DNA from: Paracoccus aeridis
GTDB lineage: Bacteria; Pseudomonadota; Alphaproteobacteria; Rhodobacterales; Rhodobacteraceae
Reading direction: 5' to 3'
Length of the DNA: 52,976 nt
Assembly: GCF_004923205.2 (NCBI RefSeq)
Contig: NZ_SELD02000029.1
Span: 1-52,976 of the forward strand
The notes under the pieces were generated by a model, which saw only the letters and a program-made list of their open reading frames with translations, was not told where the DNA came from and did no database searches. The translations under genes and the position numbers were made by a program. This document shows positions 26,535 through 36,253 of this stretch, one piece after another (positions within the stretch are counted from its first letter, which is position 1; every line of letters begins with the position of its first letter).

Positions 26535-28263
26535 GTCCCACCTCCGCGCCCCGGCAGCCGACGAGGAAGTCGAAGTCAGCGCCCTTGTCCGCACCCTGCA
26601 CGTGGTCGTGGAAGATGCGGGCGTAGCCCCCCTTCGGCTGCGGCACCGGGGTCTTCCACGCCGCGAGCCGCGCCGCGATCTCGTCGTCGGGAACGTCCAG
26701 ATGCACGCGGCGGGCGTCCACGTCGATCTCGATCATGTCGCCGGTGCGGACGATGGCCAGCGGGCCGCCGGCCGCGGCCTCGGGCGAGGTGTGCAGCAGG
26801 ACGGTGCCGTAGGCCGTGCCCGACATGCGGGCGTCCGAAATCCGCACCATGTCGGTGATCCCCTTGCGCAGCACCTTGGGCGGCAGGCCCATGTTGCCGA
26901 CCTCGGGCATCCCCGGATAGCCGCGCGGCCCGCAGTTCTTGAGGACCATCACGCAGTCCTCGTCGATGTCCAGCGCCTCGTCGTTGATCCGCGCCTTGTA
27001 GTCGTCGATGTCGTCGAACACGACGGCGCGGCCGCGATGGCGCATCAGGTGGGGGCTGGCTGCCGACGGTTTCAGCACCGCGCCGTCAGGGGCGAGGTTG
27101 CCGCGCAGGACGACGATCCCGCCATGCGCGGTCAGCGCGCGCTCGACCGGCAGGATCACGTCCTCGTTCCAGTTCCGCGCGTCCCTGACCTGTTCCCACG
27201 CGGTCTGGCCGCTGACCGTCAGTGCATCGCGGTTCAGCAGGCCCGCCTCGCCCAGGCGCTTCAGCACCACGGGCAGGCCGCCGGCGTAGAAGAACTCCTC
27301 CATCAGGTATTTCCCCGACGGCATCAGGTTCACGATCGTCGGGACGTCGCGCCCGAGCCGGTCCCAGTCGTCCAGCGTCAGGTCCACGCCCACGCGCCCC
27401 GCCAGCGCGAGCAGGTGGATCACGGCGTTGGTGGACCCGCCGATCGCGCCATTGCAGCGGATCGCGTTCTCGAACGCCGCGCGGGTCATGATGTCCGACG
27501 GCTTCAGGTCGTCCTTGACCATCTGCACGATCCGCCGCCCGGTCATCTGCGCCATCACCCGGCGCCGCGAATCCACCGCCGGGATCGCGGCGTTGCCCGA
27601 CAGCGCCATGCCCAGCGCCTCGGCCATGCTGGCCATCGTGCTGGCGGTGCCCATCGTGTTGCAGGTGCCGGTGGACCGGCTCATCGAGGCCTCTGCCTCA
27701 AGGAACTCCTCCTGCCCCATCTCGCCCGCCTTCACGGCCTCCGAGAACTTCCACAGATGCGTGCCCGAGCCGACCCGCTCGCCCCGGAACCAGCCGTTGA
27801 GCATCGGCCCGCCGGTCACGACGATCGACGGGATGTCAGTGGACGCCGCGCCCATCAGGAGGCTCGGCGTGGTCTTGTCGCAGCCGACCATCAGCACGGC
27901 GCCGTCGATGGGCTGGCCGCGCATCGCCTCCTCGACCGCCATGGCGGCGAGGTTGCGGAACATCATCGCAGTCGGGCGGAAGGTGCTTTCGCTGGCGGAA
28001 AAGACCGGGACCTCGACCGGGAAGCCCCCGGCCTCCCACACGCCGGCCTTCACCTTCTGCGCGAGCTCGTGCAGGTGGCCGTTGCAGGGGGTCAGCTCGG
28101 ACCAGGTGTTCATGATCCCGATCACCGGACGGCCGTCGAACAGGTCGTGCGGGTAGCCCTGGTTCTTCAGCCAGCCGCGGTGGTAGATCGCGTCGCGCGA
28201 CGTGCCGCCGTACCATTCCTGCGAGCGCAGGCGGCGGGGCCAGGGTGCGGGGGTGAAGGCCAT
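26521..28263 (-). CDS. L-arabonate / D-galactonate dehydratase (IlvD/EDD family)
   Basis: 580 aa. Iron-sulfur ligands Cys60 (TPCNGH), Cys128 (VGCDKTTPS) and Cys201 (GTCNTMGTAST) match the spacing in sugar-acid dehydratases of the Rhizobium L-arabinonate dehydratase group. Carbamylated-Lys candidate is Lys130; the catalytic Ser region is RISDARMSGTAYG. The start YGGTSRDAIYHRGWLKNQG is typical of the sugar-acid clade and not of branched-chain IlvD. It removes water from the aldonate to give 2-keto-3-deoxy acids. The ATG overlaps the gguC stop by one base. Confidence 0.88.
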   Translation of the reverse strand: MAFTPAPWPRRLRSQEWYGGTSRDAIYHRGWLKNQGYPHDLFDGRPVIGIMNTWSELTPCNGHLHELAQKVKAGVWEAGGFPVEVPVFSASESTFRPTAMMFRNLAAMAVEEAMRGQPIDGAVLMVGCDKTTPSLLMGAASTDIPSIVVTGGPMLNGWFRGERVGSGTHLWKFSEAVKAGEMGQEEFLEAEASMSRSTGTCNTMGTASTMASMAEALGMALSGNAAIPAVDSRRRVMAQMTGRRIVQMVKDDLKPSDIMTRAAFENAIRCNGAIGGSTNAVIHLLALAGRVGVDLTLDDWDRLGRDVPTIVNLMPSGKYLMEEFFYAGGLPVVLKRLGEAGLLNRDALTVSGQTAWEQVRDARNWNEDVILPVERALTAHGGIVVLRGNLAPDGAVLKPSAASPHLMRHRGRAVVFDDIDDYKARINDEALDIDEDCVMVLKNCGPRGYPGMPEVGNMGLPPKVLRKGITDMVRISDARMSGTAYGTVLLHTSPEAAAGGPLAIVRTGDMIEIDVDARRVHLDVPDDEIAARLAAWKTPVPQPKGGYARIFHDHVQGADKGADFDFLVGCRGAEVGRDSH

Positions 28264-29261
28264 CAGAGCGCCCTCGCCAGTGCCGTGCGCGACCGCCCCC
28301 CGGCCGCGTCCGCCATCCGCAGCGGGTTCCTCAGCGGCAGGCCGAAGCCGGGCGCCTCGATCTCGAACACGTCGCCGGTCTCGCAGCGCAGCCCCGCCGC
28401 GAAGGACAGGGTCGCGGTGCCGAACATGTGGACATGGACGTCGCCGGGGCGGCGGAACAGGTCGTACTTGAAGTGGTGGTGCTCGAGGTTTGCGATCGTG
28501 TGGCTCATGTTGTCCTCGCCCGACAGGAACGGCTGGTCGAAGATCACCTCGCTCCCGCGGCGGATGCGCGAGGTGCCGCGGATGTCGCGGGGCAGCGGGC
28601 CGACCAGCACCTCGGGGCCGAAGCTCGCCTGCCGCAGCTTGGAATGGGCGAGATAGAGGTAGTTCACCTTTTCCATGACGTGGTCCGAGAACTCGTTGCC
28701 CAGCGCGAAGCCCAGGCGGAACGGGGTCCCGTCCGGGCCGATGACGTAGAGGCCCGCGATCTCGGGTTCCTCGCCGCCGTCCTGGGCGAAATCCGGCGCG
28801 ACGAGCGGCTTGCCGGGCGCGGCGATCATGTCGCCGTTGCCCTTGTAGAACCATTCCGGCTGGACCCCGACCTCCCCCTGCGCCGGCCGCCCGCCCTCGA
28901 CGCCCATGCGGAACATCCGCATCGAGTCGGTCTCGGGCGCGGCCGCGTTCTGCGCGTGCATGGCGTCGCGCGTCGCGGCCGACCCCAGGTGCGTGAGGCC
29001 CGTGCCCGTCACCAGCATGTGCGCGGGGTCGGGATGGTCGATCGGGGGCAGCACGCGCCCCTCGGCCAGCGCCGCGGCCAGATCGACGGCGGGGCCCGGG
29101 CGGCGCGACTGGATGAACTGCGCGAGCCCCTGCCCGGCCGCGATGCAGGCCAGCGCCAGCTCGCGGGTCGAATCCACGCCTTCCACCTCGTGCGCCTCGG
29201 TGCCGCTGCGGACGATGACCGCGCGCCGGCCGTCGGTCGTGGTGATCTGCGAAAGCAGCAT
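28263..29261 (-). CDS. gguC: GguC / AraD1: FAH-superfamily protein, candidate 2-keto-3-deoxy-L-arabonate dehydratase
   Basis: 332 aa of the fumarylacetoacetate-hydrolase superfamily, in the GguC/AraD1 subgroup: TGLTHLGSAATRDAMH near residue 90, PEWFYKGNGDMI, GEEPEIAGLYVIGPDG, LGNEFSDHVMEKVNYLYLAHSKLRQ with metal ligands, and VHVHMFGTATLSF. GAGGAAC precedes the ATG. In Agrobacterium gguC follows gguAB. The operon has no dihydrodipicolinate-synthase-type L-KDA dehydratase, so this gene is the best candidate for turning L-KDA into alpha-ketoglutaric semialdehyde. That assignment is inference. Confidence 0.82.
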   Translation of the reverse strand: MLLSQITTTDGRRAVIVRSGTEAHEVEGVDSTRELALACIAAGQGLAQFIQSRRPGPAVDLAAALAEGRVLPPIDHPDPAHMLVTGTGLTHLGSAATRDAMHAQNAAAPETDSMRMFRMGVEGGRPAQGEVGVQPEWFYKGNGDMIAAPGKPLVAPDFAQDGGEEPEIAGLYVIGPDGTPFRLGFALGNEFSDHVMEKVNYLYLAHSKLRQASFGPEVLVGPLPRDIRGTSRIRRGSEVIFDQPFLSGEDNMSHTIANLEHHHFKYDLFRRPGDVHVHMFGTATLSFAAGLRCETGDVFEIEAPGFGLPLRNPLRMADAAGGRSRTALARAL

Positions 29262-29270
29262 TGCCGTTCC

Positions 29271-30473
29271 TCAGCCCCTGTTCTTGTTCGAAACGTCGAA
29301 GATGACGGCGGCCAGCAGCACCAGCCCCTTGATGATCTGCTGGAAGTCGATTCCGATTCCCATCAGCGACATGCCGTTGTTCATCACGCCCATGATGAAG
29401 GCGCCGATCACGGCACCCACGACCGTGCCGACGCCCCCCGACATCGACGCGCCGCCGATGAAGACCGCGGCGATGGTATCCAGCTCGAAGTTGACGCCGG
29501 CCTTGGGCGTGGCCGAGTTCAGGCGCGCCGCCACGACGATCCCCGCGAGCGCCGCCAGCATCCCCATGTTGACGAAGGTCAGGAACACCAGCCGGGGCGA
29601 GTTGATCCCCGACAGCGTGGCCGCCTTGGCGTTGCCGCCGATCGCGTAGATGCGGCGACCGACGACCGTGCGCTCGGCCAGGAACGAATAGAGCGCGATC
29701 AGGATCGCCATGACGATGAAGACGTTGGGCAGGCCGCGGAAATTGGCCATGAGCCAGCTCATCCACACCAGCGCGATGAAGATGAAGGCGTTCTTGGCGG
29801 CGAAGAACGCGAACGGCTCCTCCACGATCCCGGCCGCCGCCTGGCGCTGGCGCGAGCGGACGGCGAGCCACAGGATCAGGACGGCGACGGCGGCGCCCAG
29901 CGCCAGCGAGAACAGGTTCGGCTTGCCGCTGCCGAAAAGGTCCGGGATGAAGCCCGACGCGATCGACTGGAAGTCGCGCGGGAACGGGCCGATCGACCGC
30001 CCCTCGAGCACCCACAGCGTCAGGCCGCGGAACACCAGCATGCCCGCCAGCGTCACGATGAAGGACGGGATCTTCCAGTAGGCGATCCAGTAGCCCTGCG
30101 CGGCCCCGATCACGCCGCCCAGCGCGATGCCGATCAGCGCGGCCAGCGCGAAGTTCAGGTCCATCTGCACGATCAGAAGCGCGACCACCGCGCCCACGAA
30201 GGCCGCGACCGACCCGACCGACAGGTCGATGTGCCCCGACACGATGACCAGCAGCATTCCCACCGCCATGATGACGATGTGGCTGTTCTGCAGCGCGAGG
30301 TTCGTGAGGTTGACGGGCCGGAACAGCGTGCCCCCGGTCACGACCTGGAAGAAGATCATGATGACGACGAGCGCGAACAGGATCCCGTATTCGCGGATGT
30401 TGCGGCGGATGAAGCCCGCGGTCGCGCGGGGGGCGGCGGCGGTGCCGGCCGCCGGGATGTCAGGCTGCGCCAT
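29271..30473 (-). CDS. gguB: Multiple-sugar ABC transporter permease GguB
   Basis: 400 aa, larger than the usual 320-aa CUT2 permease, as in GguB/XylH. It has an N-terminal cytoplasmic leader (about 20 residues) and a long extra central segment ([22 protein letters not shown]). Signatures: [16 protein letters not shown] and [15 protein letters not shown]. About 11-12 hydrophobic helices. It overlaps gguA by 14 bases and precedes gguC by 9. It forms the membrane channel for sugars delivered by ChvE. Confidence 0.9.
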   Translation of the reverse strand: MAQPDIPAAGTAAAPRATAGFIRRNIREYGILFALVVIMIFFQVVTGGTLFRPVNLTNLALQNSHIVIMAVGMLLVIVSGHIDLSVGSVAAFVGAVVALLIVQMDLNFALAALIGIALGGVIGAAQGYWIAYWKIPSFIVTLAGMLVFRGLTLWVLEGRSIGPFPRDFQSIASGFIPDLFGSGKPNLFSLALGAAVAVLILWLAVRSRQRQAAAGIVEEPFAFFAAKNAFIFIALVWMSWLMANFRGLPNVFIVMAILIALYSFLAERTVVGRRIYAIGGNAKAATLSGINSPRLVFLTFVNMGMLAALAGIVVAARLNSATPKAGVNFELDTIAAVFIGGASMSGGVGTVVGAVIGAFIMGVMNNGMSLMGIGIDFQQIIKGLVLLAAVIFDVSNKNRG

Positions 30474-32007
30474 GTCCGGCCCTTTCTGGCTTGCGCGAGG
30501 CGCGCAGGATCATTTCCATGATGCGTTCCTGGCTCGCCTCGGCAGTGGGCATCTCGCCCACGAGGCGGCCTTCGTTCATCACGCAGATGCGGTCGGTGAT
30601 CCCGAGCAGCTCGGGCATTTCCGACGAGATGACGATGATCCCCTTCCCGGCCGCGGCGAGGTCGCGGATGATGGTGTAGATCTCGTATTTCGCACCCACG
30701 TCGATGCCGCGGGTGGGTTCGTCCAGGATCAGGATCTCGGGCCCCGCGAACAGCCACTTGGACAGCACCACCTTCTGCTGGTTGCCGCCCGACAGGTTCA
30801 GCACGCGCGCCTCGACCGTGGGGGTCTTGATGTTGATGCGGCGGCGATAATCCTCGGCCACGCTGCGTTCGCGCATCTGGTCGATGACGCCGCCGCGGGC
30901 GATGCCCGGAAGGTTCGCCAGTGGAATGTTGCGGCGCACGTTGTCGTCCAGGACGAGGCCCAGCGACTTGCGGTCCTCGGTCACGTAGGCCAGCCCCGCG
31001 GCAATGGCGCGCGGCACGGTGGACAGGTCGGCGGGGCGTCCGTCGATGCTGACGCTGCCCGACAGCCGGCGGCCGAAGCTCTGCCCGAACAGGCTCATCG
31101 CAAGCTCGGTCCGGCCCGCGCCCATGAGGCCGGCAAAGCCCAAGACCTCGCCCCGGCGCAGGTCGAAGCCGACCCGGTCGACGGCGTGGCGTTCGGGGCG
31201 CAGCGGATCGGCCACGGTCCAGTCGCGGACCTGCATCACGACCTCGCCGATCCTGGGCTCGCGGTCGGGATAGCGGTTCTCCATCGGGCGGCCGACCATC
31301 TCGCGGACGATCTGTTCCTCGGACACCATGGAATCGTGGTGCGCGACCGTCGCGCCGTCGCGCAGCACCGTGATGCTGTCGGCGATCTTGGATATCTCGT
31401 TCAGCTTGTGGCTGATGAGGATCGCGGTGATCCCCTGCGCGCGCAGTTCGTCCAGCAGCGCCAGCAGGGCGTCGCTTTCGCGTTCGTTGAGGCTGCTCGT
31501 GGGTTCGTCGAGGATCAGCAGGCTCACGCGCTTGCTCAGCGCCTTCGCGATCTCGACCAGCTGCTGCTTGCCCATGCCGAGGTCGCCGACCTTCGTTTCG
31601 GGGCTTTCGCGCAGGCCCACCTTGGCCAGCAGCGCGGCGGTGCGGTCGTTCGTCGTGTTGCGGTCGATCACGCCGCGGGTCGCGACCTCGTTGCCCAGGA
31701 AGATGTTCTCGGCGATCGACATCTGCGGCACCAGCGCGAGTTCCTGGTGGATGATGACGATGCCGCGCCTTTCGCTGTCGGTGATGCCGCCGAACTGCAC
31801 CGCCCGCCCGTCGAACAGGATCTCGCCGTCGTAGCTGCCGTGCGGGTAGACGCCCGACAGCACCTTCATCAGCGTGGACTTGCCCGCGCCGTTCTCGCCC
31901 AGGAGCGCGCGGATCTCTCCGCGGCGGACGGCCAGGTTCACGTCGTCCAGCGCGCGGACCCCCGGAAAGGTCTTGGTGATCCCGCGCATCTCAAGGATCG
32001 TGTCCAC
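30460..32007 (-). CDS. gguA: Multiple-sugar ABC transporter ATPase GguA
   Basis: 515 aa with two ATPase halves. First half: [28 protein letters not shown]. Second half: degenerate P-loop GLMGAGRTE but full LSGGNQQKV and [11 protein letters not shown]. The start is a GTG at 32007 with GGGGGCAGG just upstream. It energises ChvE-GguB import of galactose, glucose, arabinose and related sugars. It is separated from chvE by 67 bases containing a hairpin. It is a paralogue of ytfR in the same operon. Confidence 0.9.
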   Translation of the reverse strand: MDTILEMRGITKTFPGVRALDDVNLAVRRGEIRALLGENGAGKSTLMKVLSGVYPHGSYDGEILFDGRAVQFGGITDSERRGIVIIHQELALVPQMSIAENIFLGNEVATRGVIDRNTTNDRTAALLAKVGLRESPETKVGDLGMGKQQLVEIAKALSKRVSLLILDEPTSSLNERESDALLALLDELRAQGITAILISHKLNEISKIADSITVLRDGATVAHHDSMVSEEQIVREMVGRPMENRYPDREPRIGEVVMQVRDWTVADPLRPERHAVDRVGFDLRRGEVLGFAGLMGAGRTELAMSLFGQSFGRRLSGSVSIDGRPADLSTVPRAIAAGLAYVTEDRKSLGLVLDDNVRRNIPLANLPGIARGGVIDQMRERSVAEDYRRRINIKTPTVEARVLNLSGGNQQKVVLSKWLFAGPEILILDEPTRGIDVGAKYEIYTIIRDLAAAGKGIIVISSEMPELLGITDRICVMNEGRLVGEMPTAEASQERIMEMILRASRKPERAGHGAA

Positions 32008-32036
32008 GGCCTGCCCCCTTCCAGCACCGGTGGGAC

Positions 32037-32059
32037 GGGGCGGCGCCGCTGGCCGCCCC
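32037..32059 (-). other. Intercistronic hairpin between chvE and gguA
   Basis: GGGGCGGC and GCCGCCCC form a perfect 8-bp stem around a 7-base loop just after the chvE stop. No T run follows. It is positioned like the hairpin after ytfQ and probably keeps the binding-protein message more abundant. Confidence 0.55.
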
Positions 32060-32074
32060 GCAGTCCGGCCCTCG

Positions 32075-33145
32075 TTACTCGACCTGGTCCTTGGTGTAGT
32101 AGCCCGACCCGACCAGCACCTCTTCCCAGTTCGACTTGTCGACGCCCACCGGCTCCAGCAGGTAGGACGGGACGACCTTGACGCCGTTGTCGTAGGTGGT
32201 GGTGTCGTTCACCTGCGGCTCCTTCCCTTCGAGCATGGCGTTGACCATGCCGACGGTGACCTTGGCGAGCTCGCGGGTGTCCTTGAAGACGGTCGCGTAC
32301 TGCTCGTCGGCCAGGATCGACTTGACCGACGGCACCTCGGCGTCCTGCCCGGTCACGATCGGCATCTTCATGTCGCCCGACCCGTAGCCCACGCCCTTGA
32401 GCGAGGACAGGATCCCGATCGACAGCCCGTCATAGGGCGACAGCACCCCGTGGACCTGCTTGTCGGTGTAGTTGGCGCTCAGCAGGTTATCCATCCGCGC
32501 CTGCGCCGTCGCCGGGTCCCAGCGCAGCGTGCCGACCTTGTCCATGCCCATCTGGCCCGACACGATCTGGATCGAGCCGTCGTCGATCAGCGGCTGGATC
32601 ACCGACATCGCGCCGTCATAGAAGAAGAAGGCGTTGTTGTCGTCCGGGCTGCCGCCGAACAGTTCCACGTTCCAGGGCTTCACGTCCGGGAAGCGCTCCT
32701 TCAGCCCCTTCACGAGCGACGACGCCTGCTCGACTCCCACCTTGAAGTTGTCGAAGGTCGCGTAATAGTCGACCGAGTCGGTGTCGCGGATCAGCCGGTC
32801 ATAGGCGATGACCTTGATGTCGGCCGCCTTGGCGTTGTCGAGCGCGTTCGAGAGCGTGGTGCCGTCGATCGCCGCGATCACCAGCACGTTCACGCCCTTG
32901 GTGATCATGTTCTCGATCTGGGCCAGCTGGTTCGGAATGTCGTCGTCGGCATATTGCAGGTCGGTGGTGTAGCCCGCCTCCTCGAACTGCCTGACCATGT
33001 TGTTGCCGTCGTCGATCCACCGGGCCGAGGTCTTGGTCGGCATGGCGATGCCGACCAGCCCCTCGGCCGCGAGAACCGCGCCCGGCGCCATCAGCGCCAC
33101 CGCCGACACGCCGGCGAGCGCGATCGTCCTGAACGTCTTGAGCAT
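32075..33145 (-). CDS. chvE: Periplasmic multiple-sugar-binding protein ChvE
   Basis: 356 aa with a signal peptide ([18 protein letters not shown], cleavage near LAAEG). Peripla_BP_4 fold of the ChvE/XylF group: [66 protein letters not shown] and [13 protein letters not shown]. These match ChvE of Agrobacterium, which binds D-glucose, D-galactose and L-arabinose. GGAAGGAAC lies before the ATG. It is the first gene of the operon, transcribed away from gbpR. Confidence 0.93.
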   Translation of the reverse strand: MLKTFRTIALAGVSAVALMAPGAVLAAEGLVGIAMPTKTSARWIDDGNNMVRQFEEAGYTTDLQYADDDIPNQLAQIENMITKGVNVLVIAAIDGTTLSNALDNAKAADIKVIAYDRLIRDTDSVDYYATFDNFKVGVEQASSLVKGLKERFPDVKPWNVELFGGSPDDNNAFFFYDGAMSVIQPLIDDGSIQIVSGQMGMDKVGTLRWDPATAQARMDNLLSANYTDKQVHGVLSPYDGLSIGILSSLKGVGYGSGDMKMPIVTGQDAEVPSVKSILADEQYATVFKDTRELAKVTVGMVNAMLEGKEPQVNDTTTYDNGVKVVPSYLLEPVGVDKSNWEEVLVGSGYYTKDQVE

Positions 33146-33280
33146 GCGTAGTTCCTTCCCTGCTGGCGCGACACGCGCGACGGCGGCGGCCCCTTCACGG
33201 GCGGCCTGCAAGCCCCGGCGTGTCGACGTCCTTCCCCCCGAAGTGCGCGTACCGCGCCTACGACGATTGTCGCTGGCTTG

Positions 33281-33309
33281 GTGTTAGGCGCCGATGTTAT
33301 ACCCGTCAA
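33281..33309 (-). promoter_or_regulatory. Possible chvE promoter in the gbpR-chvE gap
   Basis: On the minus strand TTGACG (33304-33309), a 17-base spacer and TAACAC (33281-33286) make a plausible -35/-10 pair about 136 bases upstream of chvE. A TCAATTGA palindrome lies just beyond the -35 side and could be part of a GbpR site. This is a visual match only. Confidence 0.35.
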
Positions 33310-33330
33310 ATGTCAATTGAGGCGCGCGAC

Positions 33331-34335
33331 ATGTCAGAAATGGAATATCATGGTAGCGCTCCAGCCGAGCCTCGCCGTTCGGGAGATACGGGCCTCCTCG
33401 CCCGCGGCCTGAAGCTGCGGCAGCTGGCGCTGCTGGCGGCGGTGGACCGCACCGGCCAGATCGCCGCCGCGGCGCAGTCGCTGAACATGACCCAGCCCGC
33501 CGCATCGCGGATGCTGGCGCAGCTGGAAGGGGCGGCCGGCGTCGCCCTGACCGAGCGCCTGCCCCGCGGCGTGCGCCTGACCGCCGCGGGCCAGCGCCTC
33601 GCCCACAGCGCCCGCCGCATCCTGGGAGAGATCGACGCCGCCGGCCGCGCGGTCGCCGACATCGACGGCGGCCGCGTGGGGGGCGTCGCGTTCGGGTCGG
33701 TGTCCGGGCCTTCGCTGGAACTGGTGCTGCCGGTCCTGCAGAACCTGCGCCTCGTCCATCCCGGCATCGTCCCCGAGATCACTGTCGACGCGAGCGACGG
33801 GCTCGTCGGCCAGCTCCTGTCCGGGCGGATCGAGTTCTACATCGGCCGGATCCCCGACGGCGCCGACGCGGGCCGCTTCGCGATCGAGCCGATCGGGACC
33901 GAGCCGCTGGCCCTGATCGTCCGCCGCGGCCACGAACTTGCCCGCCGCCGCAACGCGACGCTCGCCGACAGCCTCCGCTTCGACTGGGTGATGCAGCCGC
34001 GCGGCGGACTGCTGCGGACGACGGTCGAACAGTACCTGCTGCACCACCGCGTGGGCCTGCCCGGGCGCGTCATCAGCACCATGTCCATGATGCTGACGCT
34101 CGCCTTCGTGACCCGCACCAACGCCGTCGGCACCATGTCGGCCGCCGCCGCCGACTTCTTCGCCACCGGCGCGGGCGGCGGCCTGCCCATCCTGCGCCTG
34201 CCGCTGGCCCCCGACCTGCTGGTGTCGTCCTACGGCATCGTCACCCTGCGCGACCGCGAACTGACCCCCGCCGCCCATACGCTTCACGCGGCGCTGTCGG
34301 AGGCCTCGCGCAGCATGGTGGCGGGGGCGGGCTGA
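33331..34335 (+). CDS. gbpR: LysR-type galactose/sugar regulator GbpR
   Basis: 334 aa. The start at 33331 is preferred because GAGG lies 8 bases upstream; an ATG at 33310 has no ribosome site. Helix-turn-helix at about residues 22-80: LKLRQLALLAAVDRTGQIAAAAQSL followed by NMTQPAASRMLAQLEG. LysR effector domain to the end. GbpR in Agrobacterium flanks and regulates chvE in response to galactose and arabinose. The divergent position next to the 15-gene sugar operon makes it the probable regulator of the whole unit. Confidence 0.88.
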   Translation: MSEMEYHGSAPAEPRRSGDTGLLARGLKLRQLALLAAVDRTGQIAAAAQSLNMTQPAASRMLAQLEGAAGVALTERLPRGVRLTAAGQRLAHSARRILGEIDAAGRAVADIDGGRVGGVAFGSVSGPSLELVLPVLQNLRLVHPGIVPEITVDASDGLVGQLLSGRIEFYIGRIPDGADAGRFAIEPIGTEPLALIVRRGHELARRRNATLADSLRFDWVMQPRGGLLRTTVEQYLLHHRVGLPGRVISTMSMMLTLAFVTRTNAVGTMSAAAADFFATGAGGGLPILRLPLAPDLLVSSYGIVTLRDRELTPAAHTLHAALSEASRSMVAGAG

Positions 34336-34583
34336 CGAGCCGGGCAATCATCCGGGAACGGCGTGGACCCGGATCGGCAGGTCGCCCCCCATCGCGCCGC
34401 CTGCGATCGCACGCGGGCCGCGCCGTGAACGCGCCCGTGCCGCGCGCTGCGGATAACATGGTTGTGCTTTCCGGCGGGATGGGGGTAGATCGGCCCACCA
34501 ATCCGTGATCGCACCTGCCGCGAAGAACGCGCGGGGCGTTAAGGTCGGGGCAAGCCCCGGCCAAGCTCCAGGGAGGAACTGCC

Positions 34584-36194
34584 TTGAGACTGCCCGCTTT
34601 CGTCACAACCTCGATCATCGCGCTCGCCAGCGCGGCGGCCTTCGCGGCCCCGGCAGCGGCCAAGACGCTCATCTATTGCTCGGAAGGCTCGCCCGAGGGT
34701 TTCGACCCGGCCGCCTACACCTCGGGCACCACGTTCGACGCCAGCTCGCGCCCCGTGTTCAACCGCCTGGTCGAGTTCAAGGACGGCACGACCGAGGTGG
34801 AGCCCGCACTGGCCGAGAGCTATGAAATCTCGGACGACGGGCTGACCTATACCTTCAAGCTGCGCCCCGGCGTGAAGTTCCACACGACCGACTACTTCAC
34901 CCCGACGCGCGACCTGAACGCCGACGACGTGATCTTCTCGTTCGAGCGCCAGGGCGATGCGAACAACCCGTGGAACCAGTACATCCCCGGGCTGACCTTC
35001 GAATACTACAACTCGATGGAAATGGCCTCGTCGATCAAGTCGATCGAGAAGGTGGACGACCTCACCGTCAGGTTCACGCTGAACGAGCCGAACGCGCCGT
35101 TCCTCGCGAACCTCGCGATGGACTTCGCCTCGATCCAGTCCAAGGAATATGCCGACGCGCTGGATCAGGCCGGCACCAAGGAGAACCTGAACAGCGCCCC
35201 GGTCGGCACCGGCCCGTTCAAGTTCGTGGCCTACCAGAAGGACGCGGTGATCCGGTTCGCCAAGAACGCGGATTACTGGGGCACCCCCGCCAAGGTGGAC
35301 GACCTGGTGTTCGCCATCACCACCGACGCCGCCGTGCGCCTGCAGAAGCTGCAGGCGGGCGAGTGCCACATCATGCCCTACCCCGCGCCCGCCGACATCG
35401 AGGCGCTGAAGGCCGACCAGAACCTGACAGTGATGGAACAGCCGGGCCTGAACGTCGCCTATCTCGCCTACAACACCGACGTGGCGCCCTTCGACAAGCC
35501 CGAGGTCCGCAAGGCCCTCAACATGGCGATGAACAAGCAGGCGATCGTCGATGCCGTGTTCCAGGGCATGGGCCAGGTCGCCAAGAACCCGATCCCGCCG
35601 ACCATGTGGTCCTACAACGACGCCGTCCAGGACGAGGCGTACGACCCCGAGGCCGCGAAAGCCGCGCTGGAAGCGGCCGGCGTGACGAACCTGTCGATGA
35701 AGATCTGGGCGATGCCGGTGCAGCGTCCCTACATGCCCAACGCCCGCCGCGTCGCCGAGATGATGCAGGAGGACCTGGGCAAGGTCGGCGTCAACGCCGA
35801 GATCGTCAGCTATGAGTGGGGCGAATACCTCAAGAAGTCGATGGAGCCCGGCCGCGACGGCGCCGTGATCCTCGGCTGGACCGGCGACAACGGCGACCCC
35901 GACAACTTCCTGTCGGTGCTGCTCAGCTGCGCCGCGGCCGAGGACGGCGGGGCCAACCGCGCCTTCTGGTGCAACGAGGAGTTCAGCAACCTGCTGGAGC
36001 AGGCCAAGCAGACCTCCGACCAGGCCGAGCGCACGAAGCTCTACGAGCAGGCGCAGGTGATCTTCAAGGATCAGGCGCCGTGGGCGACCATCGGCCATTC
36101 GACGGTCGTGATGCCGATGTCGAAGAAGGTGACCGGCTATGTCATGAGCCCGCTCGGCAGCCACGCCTTCGACACCGTCGACGTCGCCGAATGA
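34584..36194 (+). CDS. dppA: Peptide ABC transporter substrate-binding protein (DppA type, SBP_bac_5)
   Basis: 536 aa. The start is a TTG at 34584, decided by GGGAGGAAC 4 bases upstream and the signal peptide right after it (RLPAFVTTSIIALASAAAFA). The mature start KTLIYCSEGSPEGFDPAAYTSGTTFDA is typical of DppA. Family blocks include ALAESYEISDDGLTYTFKLRPGVKFH, PVGTGPFKFVAYQKD and ALNMAMNKQAIVDAVF. It delivers di- or oligopeptides to DppBCDF. The 248 bases before it, after gbpR, show nothing I can name. Confidence 0.9.
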   Translation: MRLPAFVTTSIIALASAAAFAAPAAAKTLIYCSEGSPEGFDPAAYTSGTTFDASSRPVFNRLVEFKDGTTEVEPALAESYEISDDGLTYTFKLRPGVKFHTTDYFTPTRDLNADDVIFSFERQGDANNPWNQYIPGLTFEYYNSMEMASSIKSIEKVDDLTVRFTLNEPNAPFLANLAMDFASIQSKEYADALDQAGTKENLNSAPVGTGPFKFVAYQKDAVIRFAKNADYWGTPAKVDDLVFAITTDAAVRLQKLQAGECHIMPYPAPADIEALKADQNLTVMEQPGLNVAYLAYNTDVAPFDKPEVRKALNMAMNKQAIVDAVFQGMGQVAKNPIPPTMWSYNDAVQDEAYDPEAAKAALEAAGVTNLSMKIWAMPVQRPYMPNARRVAEMMQEDLGKVGVNAEIVSYEWGEYLKKSMEPGRDGAVILGWTGDNGDPDNFLSVLLSCAAAEDGGANRAFWCNEEFSNLLEQAKQTSDQAERTKLYEQAQVIFKDQAPWATIGHSTVVMPMSKKVTGYVMSPLGSHAFDTVDVAE

Positions 36195-36253
36195 TGAACT
36201 GAAGGGCTTGCGGCCGCGCCCGGTTCGTCCGGCGCGGCCCTTGCACGTTTCCC

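Noticed and set aside
26521..28263. Branched-chain amino acid IlvD
   Set aside because: The sugar-acid N-terminus, Cys spacing and operon context point to an aldonate dehydratase.
33281..33330. An upstream start for gbpR at 33310 or 33220
   Set aside because: No ribosome site precedes either, and both would intrude into the likely chvE promoter; 33331 has GAGG at good spacing.
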